The notes under the pieces: model-generated
The model's input: the letters and a program-made list of their open reading frames with translations, nothing else
What the model was told of the DNA's origin: nothing
The model's database searches: none
Assembly (NCBI GenBank): GCA_017792465.1
Contig: CP051234.1
Location: 3,690,501-3,754,500, forward strand
Length of the DNA: 64,000 nucleotides
Source of the DNA: Filomicrobium sp.
Lineage (GTDB): Bacteria; Pseudomonadota; Alphaproteobacteria; Rhizobiales; Hyphomicrobiaceae
Direction of reading: 5' to 3'
Translations under genes and position numbers: made by a program
Shown: positions 57,697 through 64,000 of the stretch, piece by piece
How positions within the stretch are numbered: position 1 is the first letter of the stretch
How the letters are laid out: the number at the start of each line of letters is the position of its first letter

Positions 57697-58221
57697 TCAC
57701 CTCTTTGATTTGTCTGCGTTGCCGCCGATCGTGTGCCGCAATGACGTGAGCGCTGCTTTTTTTGTTTGTCCCAGACGCCTCAGGTTGAAGTAGTGCTGAA
57801 CCAGCGTTCCGAAGCTCTGCTTATGCTCGGACCCTGCGGTCGTCGACAACAGATCATTAATCAATTGCGCCGGCGTTTCCCGTATCCCTATTTCCCTTAG
57901 CATACCTTCTAGCTGTACGGCCCGGTTGGCAATCATGCGAGGTGTTTCGTCAAATCGCGTTGCCGCTGTTGCGAGCTGGCGCTGCATTTCCGCGATTCGC
58001 TTGTCGCCGTCCTGCAAGGGGTGCCCAGCCTGGTGGCTGGCAAGCCAACGGTGCGGCTCGACCTTCGTTAAACGCGTTAGCCAGTCGCGTTCGTGGAGCG
58101 GCTTTTCACGGCGCTCAAACCGCGATGCTTCCGGGATTTTCGACGCACTGTCGTCCCCGCAAGCGCCGAGGAGGGCAGCGGCTGCAAGTATTGACAAGAA
58201 ACCTAGTCCGCAACGCTGCAT
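57697..58221 (-). CDS. Lipoprotein of unknown function beside mxa genes (possible MxaH)
   Basis: 174 aa with a lipobox LGAC near residues 18-21, then a charged helical region without known domains. It lies between mxaF and the mxaB-like gene, as mxaH is next to mxaB in some methylotrophs, but sequence similarity to MxaH cannot be judged here. Probably anchored in the outer or inner membrane facing the periplasm. Confidence 0.55.
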   Translation of the reverse strand: MQRCGLGFLSILAAAALLGACGDDSASKIPEASRFERREKPLHERDWLTRLTKVEPHRWLASHQAGHPLQDGDKRIAEMQRQLATAATRFDETPRMIANRAVQLEGMLREIGIRETPAQLINDLLSTTAGSEHKQSFGTLVQHYFNLRRLGQTKKAALTSLRHTIGGNADKSKR

Positions 58222-58655
58222 CGTACCGGTTCCTTCGATCCGAGCGCGTTTTGTTCAATCGACCTGAATATGACCGTCCCAACCATCCATCGGTTCCGTA
58301 ACTGATCTGACGTCCGCGCAATCGTTCAATCGGAACATTTCCATTATCGAACTCAACCGCAGCGTTGGCTAGTGGCAGGGGTTGCAGGTCTTATTGCCAA
58401 GGCTTCCCGACACCATCTGCCACTACTACCAAAGACGGAACATCGTTGGCGGTGCTAACGCTGGAAATGACGGAAATCGTTGACGTTTCAAAGGGTCCTT
58501 GAACGGCCCGGTTGTCGATTTGCGTCAGGGCGGGGGTTGCCTTTTTTGGGCGAATTCGAACCGGCATCTGGTGGCGATCGAAAGGCCGAACGAACGGACC
58601 GTCCGCCCAAAAAAAAGCTTTCGCACGAAAGCACATTGTTCGGAGGAAACGCTAA
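58222..58655. other. Divergent promoter region upstream of mxaF
   Basis: About 430 bp with no gene. A weak match to the mxaF-type promoter is AAGACG (58432-58437), 18 bp, TAACGC (58456-58461). Near mxaF the leader carries GCTTTCG-CA-CGAAAGC (58617-58632) just before the GGAGG (58642-58646), which could affect mxaF mRNA stability or translation. Confidence 0.35.
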
Positions 58656-60545
58656 ATGACATCAACGATACGCAGCGCGCTGATGGCGAGCGCGTCGGCC
58701 TTGGTCGTCGCGTCGGCTCTTGCCATCGCGCCGGCCGCGCAGGCCAACGACAAGCTGGTCGAACTATCCAAGCGCAACGATACTTGGGCAATGCCGGGCA
58801 AAAACTATAGCTCGCAGAACTACAGCCCAATGAAGCAAATCAACACCGACAACGTCAAAGACCTGCGTGCGGCCTGGAGCTTCTCGACCGGTCTCTTGCA
58901 TGGGCACGAAGGTACGCCTCTCGTCGTCGATGGCGTCATGTACGTCCATACGTCGTTCCCGAACAATACGTTCGCACTCGATTTGAGCGACCCAGGTAAA
59001 ATCCTGTGGGAGCACAAGCCGAAGCAGGATCCTGCGGCCCGTTCGGTGGCCTGCTGCGACCTCGTTAACCGCGGCCTCGCCTATTGGCCCGGTGACGGTG
59101 AAACCCCGCCGCTCATCGTCAAGACCCAGCTCGACGGTCACGTCGTAACGCTCAACGCCAAGACTGGCGAAGAGTACTGGAAAATCGAACATCAGGACAT
59201 CAAGGTCGGCCAGACTCTGACCCAGGCGCCCTACGTCATCAAGGACATGGTGCTGGTCGGTTCGTCTGGCGCGGAACTCGGTGTTCGCGGTCTGCTTGCG
59301 GCCTACGATATCAAGACTGGCGAGCAGAAATGGAAGCACTACGCCACCGGCCCCGATGACGAAGTTGGCATCGGTAAAGATTTCAACAGCGCCAACCCAC
59401 ACTACGGCCAGAAGGGCTTGGGCCTTTCGACCTGGGAAGGTGATGCTTGGAAGATCGGTGGCGGCACCAACTGGGGTTGGTACGCTTATGACCCAGACAC
59501 CAACCTGTTCCACTACGGCTCGGGCAACCCGGCTCCTTGGAACGAGACCATGCGTCCTGGTGACAACAAGTGGACGATGACCATCTGGGGTCGTGATGCC
59601 GATACGGGTCTTGCCAAGTTCGGCTATCAGAAGACGCCGCACGATGAGTGGGACTATGCCGGCGTCAACGTCATGATGCTGTCTGAGCAGAAAGACAAAA
59701 ACGGTAAGATGCGCAAGCTTCTGACCCACCCTGACCGTAACGGCATCGTCTATACGCTCGACCGTGAAAATGGCGATCTTATTTCGGCAGACAAGCTCGA
59801 CGACACCGTCAACTGGGTCAACCAGGTCGATCTGAAGACCGGTCTGCCTGAACGTAACCCTGAATTCGCGACCCGCATGGACCATAAGGGCACAGAAATC
59901 TGCCCGTCGGCGATGGGGTATCACAACCAGGGTCACGACTCCTACGATCCCACGAAGGAACTGTTCTTCATGGGCATCAACCACATCTGCATGGACTGGG
60001 AGCCCTTCATGCTTCCTTACCGTGCCGGCCAGTTCTTCGTCGGTGCGACTTTGTGGATGTACCCTGGTCCGAAGGGTGACCGCCAAGGCTACGAAGGCCT
60101 CGGTCAGATCAAGGCCTACAACGCTGTTTCCGGCGGCTACAAGTGGGAAAAGATGGAGCGCTTCTCGGTTTGGGGCGGCACGCTCGCAACCGCTGGCGAC
60201 CTCGTCTTCTACGGAACGCTTGATGGCTTCCTGAAAGCCCGCAACAGCGACACCGGTGAGCTTCTGTGGAAGTTCAAGATGCCTTCAGGTTCGATCGGTC
60301 ACCCGATGACCTATGAGCACAACGGCACGCAGTACGTCGCGATCATGTACGGCGTCGGTGGCTGGCCTGGTGTTGGTCTCGTGTTCGACCTCAAAGATCC
60401 GACTGCCGGTTTGGGTGCTGTCGGTGCGTTCAAAAACCTCGCCAAGTACACCCAGATGGGTGGCGGTGTGATGGTCTTCTCGCTTGATGGCAAGAACCCA
60501 TACTCCGATCCGATGCATGGTGAGTGGAAAGGCAGCAAGTCCTAA
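58656..60545 (+). CDS. mxaF: Methanol dehydrogenase large subunit MxaF (Ca2+ type)
   Basis: 629 aa. Signal peptide ending near AAQA, then the eight-bladed PQQ propeller. The vicinal disulfide Cys pair (VACCDLV, C133-C134) and Trp-docking repeats are present. In the active site, [10 protein letters not shown] has the catalytic Asp (about residue 333) followed two residues later by Ala, as in calcium MxaF; XoxF has Asp there for a lanthanide. It oxidises methanol to formaldehyde in the periplasm and passes electrons to MxaG. GGAGG precedes the ATG; mxaJGIRS follow. Confidence 0.96.
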   Translation: MTSTIRSALMASASALVVASALAIAPAAQANDKLVELSKRNDTWAMPGKNYSSQNYSPMKQINTDNVKDLRAAWSFSTGLLHGHEGTPLVVDGVMYVHTSFPNNTFALDLSDPGKILWEHKPKQDPAARSVACCDLVNRGLAYWPGDGETPPLIVKTQLDGHVVTLNAKTGEEYWKIEHQDIKVGQTLTQAPYVIKDMVLVGSSGAELGVRGLLAAYDIKTGEQKWKHYATGPDDEVGIGKDFNSANPHYGQKGLGLSTWEGDAWKIGGGTNWGWYAYDPDTNLFHYGSGNPAPWNETMRPGDNKWTMTIWGRDADTGLAKFGYQKTPHDEWDYAGVNVMMLSEQKDKNGKMRKLLTHPDRNGIVYTLDRENGDLISADKLDDTVNWVNQVDLKTGLPERNPEFATRMDHKGTEICPSAMGYHNQGHDSYDPTKELFFMGINHICMDWEPFMLPYRAGQFFVGATLWMYPGPKGDRQGYEGLGQIKAYNAVSGGYKWEKMERFSVWGGTLATAGDLVFYGTLDGFLKARNSDTGELLWKFKMPSGSIGHPMTYEHNGTQYVAIMYGVGGWPGVGLVFDLKDPTAGLGAVGAFKNLAKYTQMGGGVMVFSLDGKNPYSDPMHGEWKGSKS

Positions 60546-60642
60546 GCGGACTTCTCACCAGGCTTGGCCGTCGCCCGAACCGCAAATCGTGGCGGCGGCC
60601 ACCTCGAATAGACTTAATTCTCAGCACATCGAGGCAAAAATC

Positions 60643-61518
60643 ATGGATAAGGCGACTCGTTCGTCGATGTGGACCGATCTTGCTCCTCTTGCAACCGTTG
60701 CCGGCATCGCAGCATTTACCGTCACAGCCCTGATCAGCCATCGCTCGGTGGCCGAATCCAATGAGCTCAAGGTCTGCGCGGCCTCCAAAGAACTCCCTTA
60801 TTCTTCTGTCACCGAAGATGGGTTTGAAAACAAGATTGCGAAAGCTGTGGCCAAGGCCATGGGCCGCAAAGCTTCGTTTGTGTGGCACGAGCGACCGTCA
60901 ATTTATCTCGTTCGCGACAAACTCCTAAACAACGAATGCGATGTCGTCATCGGGCTCGATCACGGCGATCCGCGCGTCTTGACTACACAGCCCTACTATC
61001 GCGCGCCTTACGTTTTTATCCAGCGCAAGGACTCCAAGCTCAATATCAAGACTTGGCAGAGCCCGGATCTTTTTAAAGCCGACAAGATCGGCTTCGTCGA
61101 TGGCACTCCGGCCGCCGCCATGATGCAGCAACTGGACCTGCATAGTGTCCACTTCAACTACATGAAGTCGTTGCTCAACTTCAAGAGCCGCCGCAACCAG
61201 TTCATCCGTGTCGATCCGGGGCGCATGGTCGGCGAGGTGGCTAGCGGCAAAGCAGATGTTTCGGTTGCCTTTGCTCCGGAGGTGGCGCGTTACGTCAAGG
61301 CCAACCCGGACCTGAAGCTGACCGTCATTCCCGACAACAACTTCAGAAGCGACGGCGAAATTGTGCGTCATCACTTCGACCAGGCTATGGGCGTGCGCAA
61401 GAACGATACGGTTCTGTTGAAAGAACTCAACATCGCAATCGAAAAAGCATGGCCTGAAATCCAGAACATTCTGGAAGCTGAGGGCATTCCGTTGCTTGAG
61501 CTGGCAAACCGGTCCTGA
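60643..61518 (+). CDS. mxaJ: MxaJ, periplasmic methanol-oxidation protein
   Basis: 291 aa from the ATG at 60643 with GAGG upstream; the longer frame reaches back into mxaF. Signal anchor (about 12-38), then a solute-binding-like fold starting [35 protein letters not shown]. MxaJ is required for methanol dehydrogenase assembly in many methylotrophs. Five nt before mxaG. Confidence 0.93.
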   Translation: MDKATRSSMWTDLAPLATVAGIAAFTVTALISHRSVAESNELKVCAASKELPYSSVTEDGFENKIAKAVAKAMGRKASFVWHERPSIYLVRDKLLNNECDVVIGLDHGDPRVLTTQPYYRAPYVFIQRKDSKLNIKTWQSPDLFKADKIGFVDGTPAAAMMQQLDLHSVHFNYMKSLLNFKSRRNQFIRVDPGRMVGEVASGKADVSVAFAPEVARYVKANPDLKLTVIPDNNFRSDGEIVRHHFDQAMGVRKNDTVLLKELNIAIEKAWPEIQNILEAEGIPLLELANRS

Positions 61519-61523
61519 GCGGC

Positions 61524-62174
61524 ATGAAGACAAACAAAGAAACCAATCTTTCAGGGAAATCGAAGGTGGGAATAAAGCAGACCAAGTCACTCGTGTTCGC
61601 GACAGCTATTGCAGCATCAATCGTCTTAGGAGTTGGCGCGGCCACCAGTGAAATCGTTCTTCGTCACACCATAACCGGAGAGGTTCTAGACCTCAGCCAT
61701 TCACCTGAAGAAGGTCGAGATACGCCGGCGGTCAAGAAGTTCCTTGAGACGGGGCTCAACCCATACCTGGAAGTGAAGGCGTGCTTGCCGAAGGGAGAAG
61801 AAGCCTTTCTTGTCGCCTGCTCGGGCTGCCATGGCCACTACGCCGAAGGCAAGGTCGGGGTTGGTCTCAATGACAGCTATTGGACCTATCCCAAGAACAA
61901 GACCGACAAGGGTCTTTTCGAGACAATCTACGGCGGCGCCCAGGGGATGATGGGGCCTCACGGAAGCCATTTGGAAATCGATGAAATCCTACTGTTGATG
62001 GCTTGGATACGTCATCTCTACACCGGCGACGTGTCGGAAGCAGATTGGCTGACCGCCGACCAAAAGAAAGCATTCACTCCGTTCGATCCAAAGGCATCGG
62101 AACATAGTGGAAACAAGGGCGCGGAGGAAAAGGCCAAGGCCGAGACTTCCGCTTGCACGGTCTCCCCATCGTAG
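61524..62174 (+). CDS. mxaG: Cytochrome cL (MxaG), electron acceptor of methanol dehydrogenase
   Basis: 216 aa. A long N-terminal signal/anchor, then [14 protein letters not shown] (C99, C102, H103) and [11 protein letters not shown] carrying the probable Met ligand region, with [14 protein letters not shown] typical of cytochrome cL. It takes electrons from PQQ in MxaF. The ribosome site before the ATG is weak. Confidence 0.93.
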   Translation: MKTNKETNLSGKSKVGIKQTKSLVFATAIAASIVLGVGAATSEIVLRHTITGEVLDLSHSPEEGRDTPAVKKFLETGLNPYLEVKACLPKGEEAFLVACSGCHGHYAEGKVGVGLNDSYWTYPKNKTDKGLFETIYGGAQGMMGPHGSHLEIDEILLLMAWIRHLYTGDVSEADWLTADQKKAFTPFDPKASEHSGNKGAEEKAKAETSACTVSPS

Positions 62175-62266
62175 GCGAGAGCAGCGACGTCTCTTAGGCG
62201 GTCCGCTCTACGATGAGGAAAAATGACGGCAAATCCGTCGATAAGCGAAGTATGGAGGAAACGAAG

Positions 62267-62554
62267 ATGAAAATGATTATTTCGGTCGTTGCGGCAGCAG
62301 TAGCGATGTCGTTCGCATCGGTGGCCATCGCATACGATGGAACCAACTGCAAAGCGCCTGGCAACTGCTGGGAGCCAAAGCCAGGATATCCCGCAAAGGT
62401 CAAAGGGTCGAAATACGATCCCAAGCACGATCCAAAGGAACTCAACAAGCAAACCGAAGCCATCAAGGCGATGGAAGCCCGCAACGCAGCACGGGTTGCT
62501 CACTTCAAAAAATCCGGCAAGTGGGTTTACGAAGTCAAGAAAATCCCGAACTGA
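62267..62554 (+). CDS. mxaI: Methanol dehydrogenase small subunit MxaI
   Basis: 95 aa from the ATG at 62267 behind GGAGGAA; 62213 is a longer frame. Signal peptide, mature start near YDGTNCKAPGNCWEPKPGYPAKVKGSKYDPKHDP, then a Lys-rich single helix (ALKKFKK-like GKWVYEVKKIPN). Forms the alpha2beta2 methanol dehydrogenase with MxaF. Confidence 0.95.
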   Translation: MKMIISVVAAAVAMSFASVAIAYDGTNCKAPGNCWEPKPGYPAKVKGSKYDPKHDPKELNKQTEAIKAMEARNAARVAHFKKSGKWVYEVKKIPN

Positions 62555-62627
62555 CCCGTTTCGGGTTGCCGGACCACGCTACGGCACACCCCGCCTTGAA
62601 TTGAGGCAGGTTTGGACTCACAGGGTG

Positions 62628-62660
62628 AGGGTGCGGCTCCCGTCGCACCCTTCTTTTCCA
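62628..62660 (+). terminator. Terminator/attenuator between mxaI and mxaR
   Basis: AGGGTGCG (62628-62635) pairs with CGCACCCT (62644-62651) around an 8-nt loop, followed by TCTTTTCC. It would end or reduce transcription after the abundant mxaFJGI message, leaving lower expression of mxaRS. Confidence 0.75.
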
Positions 62661-62765
62661 GAGCTTTTGAAAGCTTCGCAGTCGTTGTTGAGCGATCGGT
62701 CGCTTGGGGTCGGTTGCCTTGTGACGTCTCAGCCTCGCGTGCTTCCAACGCAGCAACGGTTATTC

Positions 62766-63830
62766 ATGGGATTTCAAGATATGGCTGAACGCGGGGACGC
62801 AGTTGCGGGCTCCTTGCCCTCTTCTGCGGGTTCAGATTTTGCGGAACGCGCGCGCCTCTTCGAAAGCGAGATCGAGCAAGTTGTGGTCGGCCAATCGCGG
62901 GCGATCAAGCTTTTGACGATTGCGATTATCGCCCATGGTCACGTCCTTTTGGAAGGTGATGTCGGCGTCGGCAAGACGACCCTTTTGCGGGCTGCAGCAC
63001 GCGGATTGGGGGGCGCTTACGAGCGGGTCGAAGGCACCATAGATCTGATGCCGACGGACCTCATCTATCATACTTATCTTGACGAGGATGGCCGGCCACG
63101 GGTCGAGCCCGGACCGGTTCTGCGCAACGGCAGCGAACTGTCGATCTTTTTCTTCAACGAGATCAACCGGGCGCGTCCGCAAGTCCATTCTCTACTCCTG
63201 CGCCTGATGGCCGAACGCAGCGTTAGCGCCTTCAACAAGGAGTACACGCTGCCGCACATGCTGGTATTCGCCGATCGAAATAGAATCGAACGCGAAGAGA
63301 CTTTTGAGTTGCCGGCGGCTGCACGAGACCGCTTCTTTATGGAGATTGGGATCAGTGCCCCGGGCGATCCTGAAACGAGCAAGGCGCTGGCGTTTGATCC
63401 ACGCTACCACGACACCGATGCGCTGATCTCACAGGTGCCTGAAGGCATTCTCGATCACCTGCGGCTTCCGGAGATCTCGCGCGATATTCAACAGAGCGTC
63501 AAGGCCAGCGAAGCCATTCAATCCTATGTCGTCAATCTGTGGAAAGCCGCTCGCAATCCGGCCGCAGCCGGAATTGAAATTGACGGGGTCGATATGACCC
63601 GTCTCGTCCAGGGTGGACCGAGCCCGCGTGGCATGAGCTACCTCATCCGTGCGGCGCGTGCAGCAGCCTGGCTTGATGGCCGTGCAGCGATCATGCCGGA
63701 GGATGTGCGAGGCGTCTTTAAAGAGGTGATGGCCCACCGGATCTTCTTCCAGCCGGTCTACGAACTGCGGCGCGACATGATTGCTCCGGCGCTTTGCAAA
63801 TCGCTTTTTGATTTTGTTCCAGTGCCATGA
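62766..63830 (+). CDS. mxaR: MxaR, MoxR-type AAA ATPase
   Basis: 354 aa from the ATG at 62766 (62781 is also possible). Walker A GDVGVGKT at residues 64-71, Walker B region IFFFNEINRARPQ and FADRNRIEREE sensor part. MoxR ATPases help activate methanol dehydrogenase. The longer open frame back to 62337 overlaps mxaI and is not the start. The mxaS ATG overlaps its stop (ATGA). Confidence 0.93.
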   Translation: MGFQDMAERGDAVAGSLPSSAGSDFAERARLFESEIEQVVVGQSRAIKLLTIAIIAHGHVLLEGDVGVGKTTLLRAAARGLGGAYERVEGTIDLMPTDLIYHTYLDEDGRPRVEPGPVLRNGSELSIFFFNEINRARPQVHSLLLRLMAERSVSAFNKEYTLPHMLVFADRNRIEREETFELPAAARDRFFMEIGISAPGDPETSKALAFDPRYHDTDALISQVPEGILDHLRLPEISRDIQQSVKASEAIQSYVVNLWKAARNPAAAGIEIDGVDMTRLVQGGPSPRGMSYLIRAARAAAWLDGRAAIMPEDVRGVFKEVMAHRIFFQPVYELRRDMIAPALCKSLFDFVPVP

Positions 63831-64000
63831 TCCGAGCCGGCGACGTGTTTGAAGAAATCGAGGTGCCGCAGGATTTGCCCCATCGGTTATCCTGGCGCGT
63901 CGGTGGAGTTCGGCCGGGTGCGCATCGGGGCAAGCTGCCTGGTGGTGGCGGCGTGTTTCGCGATATCGTTCCGTTGATCGAAGGGCCGGATCCGCGGCGA
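63827..64000 (+). CDS. mxaS: MxaS, DUF58-type protein (3' end outside window)
   Basis: Starts at an ATG overlapping the mxaR stop and stays open to the window edge: MIRAGDVFEEIEVPQDLPHRLSWRVGG..., then a GAHRGKLPGGGGVF segment typical of MxaS. MxaS acts with MxaR, A, C, K and L in methanol dehydrogenase assembly or calcium insertion. Only 58 residues are visible. Confidence 0.85.
   Translation, partial: MIRAGDVFEEIEVPQDLPHRLSWRVGGVRPGAHRGKLPGGGGVFRDIVPLIEGPDPRR

Noticed and set aside
58764-60086. 440-aa minus-strand open frame opposite mxaF
   Set aside because: Antisense to mxaF; produced by GC-rich codon bias, with no motif.
58656-60545. XoxF (lanthanide) methanol dehydrogenase
   Set aside because: The residue two after the catalytic Asp is Ala, not Asp, and mxaJ, mxaG and mxaI follow.

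Overview
The window reads as a chromosomal segment of a methylotrophic, denitrifying alphaproteobacterium. A Hyphomicrobium-like member of the Hyphomicrobiales (Rhizobiales) is the best guess, but this is inference from gene content, not from a marker gene. Two complete energy-metabolism loci lie side by side. One is a denitrification island of nitric oxide reductase (norCBQDEF), nnrS, nirX, nirI and the cytochrome cd1 nitrite reductase cluster nirS-E-C-F-DL-G-H-J-N (36.2-55.6 kb). The other is the start of a calcium-type methanol dehydrogenase operon, mxaFJGIRS (58.7 kb to the right edge), with an mxaB-like response regulator beside it. Together they would let the cell use methanol electrons to reduce nitrite and nitric oxide. 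No nos genes and no rRNA, tRNA, CRISPR or insertion sequences were seen.

Layout from the left: the 3' part of a divergent EF-Tu gene with a clear terminator; a secreted lipase-like protein; a tightly overlapping four-gene minus-strand operon of unknown function (Fe-S protein, tandem nitroreductase/SagB-like protein, 108-aa protein, DUF364-like protein); a copper/heavy-metal efflux operon (His-rich protein, CusB-like, CusA-like, CopC, CopD, CusF-like) behind a MerR-type promoter; and a second compact operon, kamA - ATP-grasp - ATP-grasp - GNAT/HDAC/GNAT fusion - SET-domain protein, which looks like an uncharacterised lysine/beta-lysine-based pathway.

Next come an OafA-like acyltransferase, a histidine kinase/response regulator pair, and a three-gene TolQ-like membrane operon. 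The same 15-bp palindrome lies upstream of the kinase and upstream of the TolQ-like operon, suggesting one small regulon. TamB and TamA follow, then a Crp/Fnr regulator that probably controls the nor and nir genes. FNR/NnrR-like half-site pairs lie about 70 nt before both nirS and norC, and a weaker one lies before the unknown Fe-S operon.

Between the nir and mxa clusters are a periplasmic EF-hand protein, a predicted HExxH metalloprotein, the mxaB-like regulator and a lipoprotein. The most promising undescribed systems are the kamA/ATP-grasp/HDAC/SET operon, the Fe-S/SagB/DUF364 operon, and the kinase-regulated TolQ-like operon with its repeated operator.
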